A DNA stretch of 64,000 nt. It comes from UASB124 sp964446935. GTDB lineage: Bacteria > Babelota > Babeliae > Babelales > RVW-14. Position numbers and translations under genes: made by a program. The DNA is taken from the NCBI GenBank assembly GCA_964446935.1, contig CAYUQI010000001.1:1-64000 (forward strand). The letters run 5' to 3'. The notes under the pieces are model-generated. The model did no database searches, had not been told where the DNA came from, and saw only the letters and a program-made list of their open reading frames with translations. Positions 8,801 to 17,555 of this stretch are shown here, piece after piece; position 1 is the stretch's first letter; every line of letters starts with the position of its first letter.

Positions 8801-9954
8801 TAGACATAAGGCTTGAACAGCTCAAGTGCCATAATCTTTGGTAATCCACATTGATGCATTTTAAGTTCTGGATCGACAACAATGACTGATCGTCCAGAAT
8901 AGTCAACACGCTTACCAAGTAAGTTTTGACGGAAACGGCCTTGTTTACCTCTAAGCATTTCGCTTAATGATTTAAGAGGTCGTTTGTTTGATCCCCTGAC
9001 CGGTTGGCCTCGGCGACCATTATCAATAAGAGCATCAACCGATTCTTGAAGCATACGTTTTTCATTTTTAATAATGACATCAGGAGCTTCAAGTTCAATT
9101 AAACGTTTAAGACGAATATTTCTGTTAAGAACACGACGATACAAATCATTCAGGTCGGAGCTTGCAAAACGGCCACCTTCAAGTGGAACTAATGGACGAA
9201 GATCTGGTGGCAGTACTGGAAGAACTTCCAAAATAATCCATTCTGGCCTGATGTTTGTTTGCATCATGGCGCCTAATACTTTGTATCGCTTGGCAAGTCT
9301 GTGTTTTGCTGCTACTGATGATGTTTGGGTATATTCTTCTTCGATTTTGCGAACTTCAAAATTGAGATCCATTAAGGCAAGCAACATTCTAATTGCTTCT
9401 GCCCCCATGGCACCTTTAAATACCGTATCTTCAAGATTTGCTGAAACATAAGCCTCATAATCTTGGCTGCTTAAAATAGTTTTTTGAGGATAAGGAGAGT
9501 TTCCTTGATGAACAACAATATAACTATCAAAATAAATGACACGTTCAAGATCGCGAACGGTCATGTTTAAAATAAGGCTTAGATAACTTGGGATTCCCTT
9601 TAAAAACCAAATGTGACACACCGGGGATACGAGATTAATATGTCCCATGCGTTCACGACGGACACGTGCTTGGATAACTTCAACACCGCATTTTTCGCAG
9701 GTGACACCACGGTGTTTCATACGTTTATATTTACCGCAATTACATTCCCAATCTTTGACTGGGCCGAAAATACGAGCACAAAATAATCCATCACGTTCTG
9801 GTTTTAACGTACGATAGTTAATTGTTTCTATTTTTTTTACTTCACCATACGAAAGAGAACGGATTTTTTCTGGAGACGCAATACTCATACGCATTGCGTT
9901 GAACTGTGTTGTACTAAGGTATTCTCTGAATCGTTCAAGCATTCTGTTATTCAC
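5830..9954 (-). CDS. rpoC: DNA-directed RNA polymerase subunit beta-prime
   Basis: 1374 residues from the GTG at 9954. That start has an AGGAG 7 nt upstream and overlaps the rpoB stop by 8 nt. An ATG at 9942 and a longer reading to 9987 are alternatives. The subunit carries the catalytic Mg-binding motif NADFDGDQMAVH (about nt 8540-8580). An N-terminal zinc site is CNCGKYKRMKHRGVTCEKC and a second zinc site is CQAKRGACAKC near nt 7280. The bridge-helix and trigger-loop region includes RTFHVGG. Length is near the E. coli protein (1407) with no large lineage insertion evident. It is the last protein gene of the rplKAJL-rpoBC block. Confidence 0.97.
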   Translation of the reverse strand: MNNRMLERFREYLSTTQFNAMRMSIASPEKIRSLSYGEVKKIETINYRTLKPERDGLFCARIFGPVKDWECNCGKYKRMKHRGVTCEKCGVEVIQARVRRERMGHINLVSPVCHIWFLKGIPSYLSLILNMTVRDLERVIYFDSYIVVHQGNSPYPQKTILSSQDYEAYVSANLEDTVFKGAMGAEAIRMLLALMDLNFEVRKIEEEYTQTSSVAAKHRLAKRYKVLGAMMQTNIRPEWIILEVLPVLPPDLRPLVPLEGGRFASSDLNDLYRRVLNRNIRLKRLIELEAPDVIIKNEKRMLQESVDALIDNGRRGQPVRGSNKRPLKSLSEMLRGKQGRFRQNLLGKRVDYSGRSVIVVDPELKMHQCGLPKIMALELFKPYVYVELQRRELAPNLRVAKRMVEEMTPEVWEALEEVVKDRPVLLNRAPTLHRLSIQAFYPTLVEGKAIKIHPLVCAAFNADFDGDQMAVHVLLSKTARAEAEELILAIQNILTPANGRPLAVPSQDMVLGLYFMTKGRKNTMGEGLVFSNINEVIYAYQHGKVNIQAPIKVRLDNNTFSETTVGRVLLYEALPEGADITWVNKAVKKKDLSILVGKVYKAFGAAATVATLDKIKKLGFSYATLGGISLSVDNLIIPQSKHRIVAKAQEETEKAEKLYLDGAITNGERYNKTVQIWARTTEDVANEMISVLEEEDRKAAANANRSNTPFNPVFMMLDSGARGSRQQIRQLAGMRGLMATPSGEIMETPVLANFKEGLSVFEYFVSTHGARKGLADTALKTADSGYLTRRLVDVAQDVVISMIDCQTLGYVTARDLKEYGEIIQPLADRVYGRVAAETIKDPVTGTILAQQGELITDAVVEKIRDSSVTSIAIRSVLTCQAKRGACAKCYGMDLSKLALVDVGTAVGVIAAQSIGEPGTQLTMRTFHVGGTATGLVEATHFKVKFNGKVSFRGVYAVKNRHGHWIVMNRKSKIVTIADDGRELEEFTIEYGSTVLVDDNAMVTVGQKIAEWDPFKVILTEKGGQAQFVDLIENVTYQEQFDEGSGKTIKVVLERREEKRQPYIAIVNNSDSEEVRYYLPTGAIIVVDDNAQVLPGDMIAKLPREEKRTKDITGGLPRVAELFEARIPKDTAILSETDGTVRFGGLHRGQRRITVTSDEGETFEYSVSRSRHLNVEDGERVKAGDPLTSGVPNVHDILRILGPDEVQKYLVREIQEIYALQGVDINDKHIELIVRQMLRKVRIIESGDTKFVAGDRVDKFLLQTINRVLVSEGKKPAQAKPILMGITKASLGTESFISAASFQETTRVLTEAALMGQVDYLYGLKENVVIGKLIPAGTGIPSFKLKYIGEEISDFERKAREEEQLEIGLDKISLT

Positions 9955-12900
9955 CGACCTGCTCCTTACTTGTCTTGAATAAATCAACCTGTAGTCCCAA
10001 GCTCTGCAATTCTTTTACCAAAACATTAAATGATTCAGGGATGCCAGGATCTGGAACTTCCTCACCGCGAACAAGCGCTTCATAGGCTTTAATACGCCCA
10101 TTAACATCGTCTGATTTAATGGTGAGCATCTCTTGCAGTGTATATGCTGCGCCATAAGCATACAGTGCCCACACTTCCATTTCCCCAAGTCTTTGTCCAC
10201 CGAATTGAGCCTTACCGCCCAGTGGTTGCTGTGTAATAAGTGAGTATGGACCAACTGAACGAGCATGCAATTTGTCATCAGCAAGGTGATTAAGTTTCAT
10301 CATGTAAATATATCCAACGGTAACCGGTTGATCGAATGGAAGCCCTGATCGCCCATCATACAGCTGATAAGTTCCTGTTATTGGTAAATTAAGCTCTTTA
10401 AGAAGCGGTTGTATTTCTTTTGCATAATCTGCACCATCAAACACGGGGGTTGTGAATGCTAATCCATGTTCGGCTGTTTTTTGTGCTAAATCATGTAGAG
10501 CATCTTTACCATAGGTTTTTTCTATTTCATTAATAAGCGTTGTGTCATAAATACTACTTAACTGTTTTTTCAATTCTTGATAAGCAAGCTGATTGACTTT
10601 TTGGGCAAGATTTTTGCCAATTTCTTTACTTGCCATGCCAAGCATTGTTTCTAAAATTTGCCCAATGTTCATACGACCAGGAACGCCGAGTGGATTCAGA
10701 ACAACATCAACAGGTGTTCCATCTTCCATATAAGGCATATCTTCCGGATTAACAATGCGCGAGACAACACCTTTGTTACCGTGACGTCCTGCCATTTTAT
10801 CGCCAACTGACAAGCGGCGTGTTGCTGCTACATAGACTTTTATCATTTTAATAACACCCGAAGGAAGTTCATCACCCTTACGCAATTGAGCAACACGATC
10901 TTCCTTGAGCGCTGTCAAAACATGAATTTGATTAGTATAAACTTCTTTATAGATGTTTAATTTAGCGTCAATTTCTTTATTGCCGGTTGAAATAGCGATT
11001 ATTTTATCAATAGTCGCTTCTTCAAGCTTTTCAGCTGAGAAAACACCTTTGTCGGTAAATTGTTTAAGAGACGAATCTTTAGCAATTTTACCGTTTAACA
11101 AGTCGACAACTTTTTCTTTAATACCTTTTTGAAGAATTGTTAGGTGATAATTAAAATCTTCATCGATTTTGAGTGTTTCTCTTTGGACTATTTCTTTGTA
11201 GCGTTTATCTTTGCGAATACCGCTACGCGAGAATACTTTGACGTCAACAACGGTTGCTTCAACTCCTGGCGGAACGCGTAATGAGGTATCACGAACTTCT
11301 CGTGATTTTTCACCGAAAATAGCGCGTAAAAGTTTTTCTTCAGGAGAGACTTGAACGTCCCCCTTGAGTGTAACTTTACCTACTAGAATATCGCCCGGTT
11401 TGACACGTGTTCCAATTTTAACAATTCCATCCTCATCGAGGGCAACGAGATCTTTTTCTGGAATGTTTGGAATGTCACGAGTAATCTCTTCAGCACCGAG
11501 CTTTGTTTCGCGAGCTTCAGCTACGAATTCTTCAACGTGTACTGATGAAAAAATGTCATCAGCTACAAGTCGTTTATTGACAACAATAGCGTCTTCAAAA
11601 TTGTATCCCTGCCATGGCATGAATGCCACCAAGATGTTGCTACCAAGAGCGAGTTCGCCATTTTGTGTGGCAGCGCCACATGCTATGATATCGCCTTTTT
11701 TAACGGTATCGCCAACAACAACAATAGGATTAAAGTGAATCCATGTATTATGACTTGAGCGTGAGAATTTCTTTAGATAATAAATATCAACAGGATGAGC
11801 CATCCATGCAGCTTCATTGGTTCCTTTTTGTTCTATCCTGATGACTATTTTTTCTGCAGAAACGTATTCAATCGTTCCTGCTGTTCGTGAATTAATGACA
11901 GCGCCTTCAAGCGATCCGAGTTCTCTTTCTATTCCTGTTCCTACCAAAGGAGCTTGGCAGCGAATAAGCGGAACTGCTTGACGTTGCATGTTTGATCCCA
12001 TAAGTGCTCGGTTTGCGTCGTCATGTTCCAAAAATGGAATAAGCGCTGTAGGAACGGAGAATATTTGTTTTGGCGATGCATCAATATAGGTAACATTTTC
12101 AACGTTTTCAGCGATAATGTTACCATCTTTTCTGACAAGAACCTTAGGCCCAATAATTTTATTTTTATCATCACAAGCCGTTGTTGCTTGTGCAATTTTT
12201 TCACCTATTTCCTGAAAGGCGTCAAGATAAAGAACCTCACCCTTTATGGCTGATTTATTGACTGAGTGATAAGGAGTTTCAATAAATCCAAGATCATTGA
12301 CGCGAGCATACGTGGAAAGTGATGAAATAAGACCAATGTTTTGTCCTTCTGGTGTTTCTATTGGACAAATTCTTCCATAGTGAGATGGATGGACGTCACG
12401 AACTTCAAATGTTGCTCGTTCCCTTGTTATTCCACCGGGGCCGAGTGCCGAAAGTCGTCGTTTGTGTGCCATTTCTGCCAAAGGATTGGTTTGGTCCATA
12501 AACTGAGATAATTGACCAGTGCCAAAGAATTCACGCAAAACAGCGGCCAATGGTTTAACGTTAAGAAAATCATATGGCATTAAGGATGCATAATTTTCTT
12601 GAAGTCTGAAACGTTCCTTAACGATACGTTCTATTCGTGCAAAACCAACGTATAATTGGCCTTGTAAAAGCTCCCCAACAAGACGTACGCAGCGATTGCC
12701 TAGATGATCAATATCATCTAATTCACCTTCGCCACGTTCTTTCAAGCTAATGAGATATCTGAGTGTTGCAATGATATCTTCTTTGGTGAGGTGAGTAGTA
12801 CTTTCTTTAATCGTTAAAGCAAGTTTTCGATTTGTTCTGATACGGCCAACGATAGTAAGATCATAAAAACGTTGATTAAAGAACAAGTTACTGATGTATT

Positions 12901-14278
12901 CTTCCATTAATTTGAGTGTGGGAATATCGCCAGGTTTGAGTTTGGTATAAACTTCACGCAATGCTTCTTCATGGTTAGAAGTGCTATCATGTGCAAATGT
13001 TAATGCCATTGTTGGTTGAACAACATATCCGGAAGATTGAATTACCTTGATTGAAATATTATTGTATTTGGCCAGCTCGTCAATTATTTCTTCAGTGAGT
13101 TCTTGTCCTAATGTTGCTAACACTTCACCTGTTTTAGCAACAATAACATCTTGAGCTATGAAACGGCTGAGCAGGCTGGTTTTTCTAACTGTTAAATGAG
13201 AAAAACCTTCTTTTTGAAGTTTCTCTATATGTGTTTTGGTTAATCGTTGTCCAATGACAAATTTATCTTCAATTTCTTTTGGAAGCATTCCAGCTTCTAA
13301 GCGTTGTCCAATAAGACTACTGTCAACCTTGCGATAAAATTTTCCTGCTTTGACTTCAATAGTGTCAAAATCATAAAAAAGAGAAAGAATAGAATTTTTT
13401 TCTATGCCAAGTGCCTGTAAGAACGTTGTTGCAAGAATTTTCTTTTTCTTATCAATACGAACGTAAATAAGATCATTATGATCAAATTCAAAATCAAGCC
13501 AGGAGCCACGGCTTGGAATGATTCGTGCAATGTGATAAGGCTGTCCGCGATAATCTTTTGATTTTTTGCTGAGTGAGAACATAACGCCGGGAGCCCGGTG
13601 AATTTGGCTGACAACGACACGATCAACACCGTTAATGAGAAATGTTCCTTGACTACCTAAATGAAAAATCCCGTCGTGATCTTCATAAAGATCTATCATG
13701 ACGGGGAAGTCGCAGAAAAAGACATCTTGCTCTTTTATATCGCGAACAATTTTTTGTGATGTTTCAGGATCAATATCCCAACTAATAAGCTGCATTTTTA
13801 CTTTAAGAGGGAGTGAAAATGTCTTTCCACTATAACGACATTCATCAACAGATACAGCTATTTTGATGGATACGCGTGAAAAACATTTTTTACAATGAAC
13901 ATACGCAGCGGTTGCCTTTTTGCATTGAGGACATACCTTACCATCTACAAGCTTAGCAAAGCCTCCTTTTTTGCACGATGAACAAGCCCATTTATAACGA
14001 TTTTGTATACCGGTAACTTGTCCGCAAATGCATGACCAATCGCCGAGTTCATAACTCACATATTCAAGTGAGATACGTTCGTTATGTTCAACAGGAAATG
14101 TATCACGAAGGACTTTTTCGAGTCCGATGTATTTACGTTCTGAAGGAATACAATCAAGTTGAACAAAATCGTTAAACGATTTTGATTGAACCTCGATAAG
14201 GTTAGGGAGGGAAACAACCTCCTTAATCTTTCCAAACGTTTTTCTTAAAAAACCTTTTCCTCGACCAAATCTAGACAT
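9947..14278 (-). CDS. rpoB: DNA-directed RNA polymerase subunit beta, with extra Cys-rich N-terminal insertion
   Basis: 1443 residues, about 100 longer than E. coli RpoB. The start ATG 14278 has AGGAG 7 nt upstream. The rifampicin-pocket region is standard (FFGTGQLSQFMDQTNPL, HKRRLSALGPGG), as are HPSHYGRICPIETPEGQNIG and the C-terminal GGKAQFGGQRLGEMEVWAL. The unusual part is residues about 80-145. Between the conserved YVSYELG and DECRYSGKTFSLPLKVKMQL lies a segment with Cys at 83, 85, 99, 102, 116, 119, 129 and 132 (one CxC and three CxxC pairs), which reads like one or two zinc ribbons. E. coli has no such segment there. The conserved reading frame on both sides argues for a genuine insertion. 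Confidence 0.97.
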   Translation of the reverse strand: MSRFGRGKGFLRKTFGKIKEVVSLPNLIEVQSKSFNDFVQLDCIPSERKYIGLEKVLRDTFPVEHNERISLEYVSYELGDWSCICGQVTGIQNRYKWACSSCKKGGFAKLVDGKVCPQCKKATAAYVHCKKCFSRVSIKIAVSVDECRYSGKTFSLPLKVKMQLISWDIDPETSQKIVRDIKEQDVFFCDFPVMIDLYEDHDGIFHLGSQGTFLINGVDRVVVSQIHRAPGVMFSLSKKSKDYRGQPYHIARIIPSRGSWLDFEFDHNDLIYVRIDKKKKILATTFLQALGIEKNSILSLFYDFDTIEVKAGKFYRKVDSSLIGQRLEAGMLPKEIEDKFVIGQRLTKTHIEKLQKEGFSHLTVRKTSLLSRFIAQDVIVAKTGEVLATLGQELTEEIIDELAKYNNISIKVIQSSGYVVQPTMALTFAHDSTSNHEEALREVYTKLKPGDIPTLKLMEEYISNLFFNQRFYDLTIVGRIRTNRKLALTIKESTTHLTKEDIIATLRYLISLKERGEGELDDIDHLGNRCVRLVGELLQGQLYVGFARIERIVKERFRLQENYASLMPYDFLNVKPLAAVLREFFGTGQLSQFMDQTNPLAEMAHKRRLSALGPGGITRERATFEVRDVHPSHYGRICPIETPEGQNIGLISSLSTYARVNDLGFIETPYHSVNKSAIKGEVLYLDAFQEIGEKIAQATTACDDKNKIIGPKVLVRKDGNIIAENVENVTYIDASPKQIFSVPTALIPFLEHDDANRALMGSNMQRQAVPLIRCQAPLVGTGIERELGSLEGAVINSRTAGTIEYVSAEKIVIRIEQKGTNEAAWMAHPVDIYYLKKFSRSSHNTWIHFNPIVVVGDTVKKGDIIACGAATQNGELALGSNILVAFMPWQGYNFEDAIVVNKRLVADDIFSSVHVEEFVAEARETKLGAEEITRDIPNIPEKDLVALDEDGIVKIGTRVKPGDILVGKVTLKGDVQVSPEEKLLRAIFGEKSREVRDTSLRVPPGVEATVVDVKVFSRSGIRKDKRYKEIVQRETLKIDEDFNYHLTILQKGIKEKVVDLLNGKIAKDSSLKQFTDKGVFSAEKLEEATIDKIIAISTGNKEIDAKLNIYKEVYTNQIHVLTALKEDRVAQLRKGDELPSGVIKMIKVYVAATRRLSVGDKMAGRHGNKGVVSRIVNPEDMPYMEDGTPVDVVLNPLGVPGRMNIGQILETMLGMASKEIGKNLAQKVNQLAYQELKKQLSSIYDTTLINEIEKTYGKDALHDLAQKTAEHGLAFTTPVFDGADYAKEIQPLLKELNLPITGTYQLYDGRSGLPFDQPVTVGYIYMMKLNHLADDKLHARSVGPYSLITQQPLGGKAQFGGQRLGEMEVWALYAYGAAYTLQEMLTIKSDDVNGRIKAYEALVRGEEVPDPGIPESFNVLVKELQSLGLQVDLFKTSKEQVGE
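13859..14041 (-). other. Eight-cysteine zinc-ribbon-like insertion within rpoB
   Basis: This interval encodes about 61 residues inside the beta protrusion/lobe region of RpoB that have no counterpart in E. coli RpoB as recalled. The cysteines are arranged as CxC-x13-CxxC-x13-CxxC-x9-CxxC, a spacing typical of zinc knuckles or ribbons. Basic residues are frequent between the pairs. Zinc binding and any function are inferred. Confidence 0.7.
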
Positions 14279-14362
14279 TCAACCGCTCCTGAACACGTTA
14301 TTGACCAAACACGCTATCACCTACCACGTGTATGTATGCACATTTCATTTAAGAAAGTAAAG

Positions 14363-14395
14363 GGATACCGCTTTAATGTAGTCAAAACGGTATCC
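14363..14395 (-). promoter_or_regulatory. Hairpin between rplL and rpoB, candidate attenuator or processing site
   Basis: Perfect 8-bp inverted arms GGATACCG and CGGTATCC are separated by 17 nt. They lie in the 161-bp gap between rplL and rpoB. Read on the minus strand the hairpin is followed by a pyrimidine-rich stretch (CTTTACTTTCTT), not a clean T run. E. coli has a partial terminator and an RNase III site at the equivalent place; a similar role here is inferred from position. Confidence 0.5.
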
Positions 14396-14439
14396 AAGCA
14401 AAATTATTGTAACCTATGATGGCTAAGATTGATGCTGCT

Positions 14440-14826
14440 TTAAGCAAGATCAACTTTAGCACCAGCGGCTTCAAGTTCTTTTTTTATCTTTTGAGCATCT
14501 TCTTTTGGTGCTGCTTCTGAAACAACAAATGGTGCGTTTTCAACAGCTTCTTTTGCTGCGCCAAGAGAAAGACTTGTTACTGCTCTAAGAGCTTTAATAA
14601 CGTTAATTTTGTTAGCGCCAGCATCTTTAAGCGTAACTTTGTATTCATTCTTTTCTTCTGCTGCGGCCGGAGCGGCTGCTGCAGCTGCTGGCATTGCAAC
14701 GGCTGCAACTGGTGCAGCGGCTGAAACCCCAAACGTGGTTTCAAGCGATTTTACAAGTTCAGCAAGTTCTAAAACACTGAGCTTTTTAACTTTTTCACTG
14801 ATTTCTTCGACATTTTTTGATGACAT
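14440..14826 (-). CDS. rplL: Large ribosomal subunit protein bL12 (L7/L12)
   Basis: 128 residues, usual length. It has an N-terminal dimerisation helix (residues about 1-35), an Ala/Pro-rich flexible hinge (about 40-58) and a C-terminal globular domain. The globular domain carries the factor-binding pattern EYKVTLKDAGANKINVIKALR and SLGAAKEAVE. It forms the stalk that recruits translation GTPases through L10. The start has GAGGAG upstream. It follows rplJ after a 144-bp gap with no obvious gene. Confidence 0.97.
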   Translation of the reverse strand: MSSKNVEEISEKVKKLSVLELAELVKSLETTFGVSAAAPVAAVAMPAAAAAAPAAAEEKNEYKVTLKDAGANKINVIKALRAVTSLSLGAAKEAVENAPFVVSEAAPKEDAQKIKKELEAAGAKVDLA

Positions 14827-14970
14827 TGAGTTAACTCCTCGTAACCTACAACTACTAATAACCCACGGTTTTACTACAGTTTTCGCCTATTTGTCTAAAA
14901 ACTTTGATTGTTTTAGATCCCCAAATTGTCGACGAATGACACTAAATCTAGCATAAAACAGCATACTTTA

Positions 14971-15498
14971 CTACTGCTTTCCTGCTTGTTGTTTCTCAAT
15001 TTCCTTCACTGTACAGACCAATTTCGTTGTTACTTGATTCAAGAGACGTACTAAATTGGTTGCAGGAGCCTGCAAAGTACCCAAAAGTTGTCCGATTAAG
15101 ACATTTTTTGGAGGTAGCGATGCAAGGAAATCAAGATCGCTTTTAGACAATAATTTAGCCTCATAGAATCCTGCTATAATCTTCAAGGCCTCATTGCTTT
15201 TGGCAAAGGTAGCAAGCTGTTTTGCCGTAGCAGGAACATCCTTGCTCGCAAAAACCAAACCAACCTGATCTTTGAAGAGTTCGGCAAATGTATCAGCCCC
15301 TGCTATATCCTGTGCTGCGCGTTGCATAAACGTAGCCTTGGTGACTTTAAATGTGCCACCGTCACTACGCAAGTTCTTTCGTAACCCTTGTAAGAGGGAA
15401 ACAGAAAGCCCTTTATAATTAACCAAAAAGGTAGCCTGAGCCGCCATCATCTGCTGTTTGAGATCTGAAATTATAGCTTCTTTTTGTTGCCGATTCAT
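14971..15498 (-). CDS. rplJ: Large ribosomal subunit protein uL10
   Basis: 175 residues, the usual size. L10 anchors L7/L12 dimers at the stalk base. The N-terminal domain shows FLVNYKGLSVSLLQGLRKNLR and KVTKATFMQRA; the C-terminal helix (about 140-170) would bind L12 dimers. Only 23 nt separate it from rplA upstream, so the L10-binding autoregulatory leader known in E. coli has no space here. Any feedback control must act elsewhere. Confidence 0.96.
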   Translation of the reverse strand: MNRQQKEAIISDLKQQMMAAQATFLVNYKGLSVSLLQGLRKNLRSDGGTFKVTKATFMQRAAQDIAGADTFAELFKDQVGLVFASKDVPATAKQLATFAKSNEALKIIAGFYEAKLLSKSDLDFLASLPPKNVLIGQLLGTLQAPATNLVRLLNQVTTKLVCTVKEIEKQQAGKQ

Positions 15499-15521
15499 AG
15501 TTTTCCCTTGTCCGTTAAGTG

Positions 15522-16214
15522 TTATGCGATCTCATCTGGATTGATAGAAAGCCCAATGCCCATGGTGGACGAAACGGTGATTTTCTTGAGGTATTTACCC
15601 TTCGATGTTGGTGGCTTATTTGCTCGAATAGCTTGTACTAATGATACAAGATTTTCAGTTAATTTATCTGCTCCGAAAGAGACCTTTCCAAAAGGAGCAT
15701 GCACTGCGCCGGCCTTATCATTTCTAAATGAAACGCGGCCCTTTTTGAGATCAGCAACAATACCTGCTATGTCAAACGTAACCGTACCAACCTTTTTGTT
15801 AGGAAGGAGCCCGCGAGGGCCAAGGAATTTGGCTACTCGACCAACGACGCCCATCAAATCAGGCGTTGCTACGGCAGCATCAAATTCGCACCAACCTGTC
15901 TCAATCTTAGCGATAAGATCTTCTGCTCCAACAAAATCAGCACCAGCTTTTTGGGCTTGTTCTTCGTATTCGCCTTTGGCAAAAACAAGAATACGAATCT
16001 TTTTACCTGTTCCATGAGGAAGCAAAACTGATCCTCTGACCGTTTGCTCACCTTTGGAGGCATCTATTCCCAAAATTACACTGGCATCAACAGTTTCATC
16101 GAATTTTGCATGCGCATTTTTGACAACAAAATCCAACGCCGACTTCCAGGAGGTGATTTTAGCTTCTTTGAGTTTTTCTTTAACACTTATATGTTTTTTA
16201 CCTTGTGTACTCAT
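15522..16214 (-). CDS. rplA: Large ribosomal subunit protein uL1
   Basis: 230 residues, typical of L1. It forms the mobile L1 stalk and binds 23S rRNA. Recognisable segments are FDETVDASVILGID, VRGSVLLPHGTGK, the central domain with KFLGPRGLLPNKKVGTV, and the C-terminal VSFGKDK-like and SSTMGIGLSINPDEI. It follows rplK by 39 nt in the conserved rplK-rplA-rplJ-rplL order. Confidence 0.97.
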   Translation of the reverse strand: MSTQGKKHISVKEKLKEAKITSWKSALDFVVKNAHAKFDETVDASVILGIDASKGEQTVRGSVLLPHGTGKKIRILVFAKGEYEEQAQKAGADFVGAEDLIAKIETGWCEFDAAVATPDLMGVVGRVAKFLGPRGLLPNKKVGTVTFDIAGIVADLKKGRVSFRNDKAGAVHAPFGKVSFGADKLTENLVSLVQAIRANKPPTSKGKYLKKITVSSTMGIGLSINPDEIA

Positions 16215-16253
16215 AATTATTCCACGTTACCTGTTTGCGAGTTGGCCTGAATG

Positions 16254-16679
16254 CTAATCAACTACCGAGAGTCCCATGCTCCTGGCGCTTCCTGCAACAA
16301 TTTTTTTTGCAGCTTCAATATCGTTAGCATTGAGATCTGGCATTTTTACCTTAGCGATCTCTTCAATATCTTTCCACTTGATTGTACCTGCTGATTCTTT
16401 GCCAGGATTTTTAGAGCCTAGCTGGATATTCGCCTTCTTGCGGAGCAACTCAGAAACTGGAGGAGTTTTGAGTACAAAGTCGAACGATTTATCCGTGTAA
16501 ATCGTGATGAGAACAGGAACAGTCTCCCCCTTGCGACTCGCCGTTGCTGCATTAAATTTTTTGCAGAAATCCATAAGGTTGACTTGATGCTGTCCAAGCA
16601 TCGAACCAACCGGCGGTGCAGGGGTCGCAGCGCCACCTTGCAGCTGCATCTTAATATTTGCTTTTATAGCTTTTGCCAT
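16254..16679 (-). CDS. rplK: Large ribosomal subunit protein uL11
   Basis: 141 residues, the exact usual length. The N-terminal domain has the Pro-rich PAPPVGSMLGQHQVN switch that contacts release factor and EF-G. The C-terminal domain binds the GTPase-associated region of 23S rRNA (DLNANDIEAAKKIVAGSARSM). It lies 26 nt after nusG. Confidence 0.97.
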   Translation of the reverse strand: MAKAIKANIKMQLQGGAATPAPPVGSMLGQHQVNLMDFCKKFNAATASRKGETVPVLITIYTDKSFDFVLKTPPVSELLRKKANIQLGSKNPGKESAGTIKWKDIEEIAKVKMPDLNANDIEAAKKIVAGSARSMGLSVVD

Positions 16680-16705
16680 TGCAACCTACCTGTTATTGTT
16701 AAACA

Positions 16706-17224
16706 TTACTTTTTGACCTGATCAAACCCCAATTCAACAGGAGTTAATCGACCAAAAATACTAACCATGACCGTTATTTTTTCACGTTCCTCATCGACCT
16801 TATCAATGATGCCAACAAATCCAGAAAAAGGGCCTTGAGCAATATGAACTTCATTACCTACTACAAACGGTGTCTTTTCGGCCGACACTGCCAGCTTCCC
16901 TGACATTTGAGCAAAAATACGCTCTACTTCTTTGTCAGAGAGTGGCATTGGACTTTCTCCACCTAAAAATCTTGTAACGCGTGGTGTTGATGAAACGAGA
17001 CGGAACGATTCTCCTGTCATTTCCATTTGAATCAATAAATAACCAGGGAAAATCTTCTCTTTTTTGGTTTTTGTTTCAGTAAAGAAAGAGGCAACCTCTC
17101 CAGCTGGAATGAGGACTTGCCCGAACAAATCTTGAAGATTTTCCTCAATGATTCGTTTTTCTAAATCGGTTTTTACTATATCTTCAAAACCTGTGTAAAT
17201 CTGAACAACATACCAACGTTTCAT
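16706..17224 (-). CDS. nusG: Transcription termination/antitermination factor NusG
   Basis: 172 residues. The NGN domain (about residues 1-115, starting KRWYVVQIYTGFED and including FPGYLLIQMEM) binds the RNA polymerase clamp. It is followed by a KOW domain (about 122-172, VHIAQGPFSGFVGIIDKVD) that can contact S10 or Rho. It sits in the universal secE-nusG-rplK order, 26 nt after secE. Confidence 0.97.
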   Translation of the reverse strand: MKRWYVVQIYTGFEDIVKTDLEKRIIEENLQDLFGQVLIPAGEVASFFTETKTKKEKIFPGYLLIQMEMTGESFRLVSSTPRVTRFLGGESPMPLSDKEVERIFAQMSGKLAVSAEKTPFVVGNEVHIAQGPFSGFVGIIDKVDEEREKITVMVSIFGRLTPVELGFDQVKK

Positions 17225-17250
17225 TGTATACCAACTCTTTGTTTTAACTT

Positions 17251-17436
17251 TTAAAAACGTGTAATATAGCGAATGAATGAGCTAAATGCTGCATCCATTC
17301 CACCAAGTACTAATGCGCAAAAAAGAACCAAAATGCAGACGATGATTGTTGAGCCAACGAGCTCGTCGCGGCTAGGCCATGTTACTTTTTTTAACTCAGC
17401 CTTAACTTCCTGTAAAAAGGACACAATCTTGTTCAT
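17251..17436 (-). CDS. secE: Preprotein translocase subunit SecE
   Basis: 61 residues, the short single-span form of SecE. An amphipathic cytoplasmic helix with the conserved ELKKVTWPSRDEL (residues about 13-26) is followed by one transmembrane helix (about 28-50). SecE clamps SecY in the translocon. It lies between tRNA-Trp and nusG, the usual neighbourhood. Confidence 0.95.
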   Translation of the reverse strand: MNKIVSFLQEVKAELKKVTWPSRDELVGSTIIVCILVLFCALVLGGMDAAFSSFIRYITRF

Positions 17437-17466
17437 CGCTTTAATCTCCGTACGTTGGGCGTGTTA

Positions 17467-17543
17467 TGGCAGGCCAGGAGGGATTCGAACCCCCAACCCG
17501 CGGATTTGGAGTCCGCCGCTCTACCAATTAGAGCTACTGGCCT
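17467..17543 (-). tRNA. tRNA-Trp (anticodon CCA), CCA encoded
   Basis: The cloverleaf has acceptor AGGCCAG/CTGGCCT, anticodon stem GCGGA/TCCGC enclosing CTCCAAA, and T arm GGGGG-TTCGAAT-CCCTC. The 3' GCCA is encoded. It lies between rpmG and secE on the minus strand, the common placement for tRNA-Trp. Confidence 0.97.
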
Positions 17544-17555
17544 ACTTCCGCCTTT

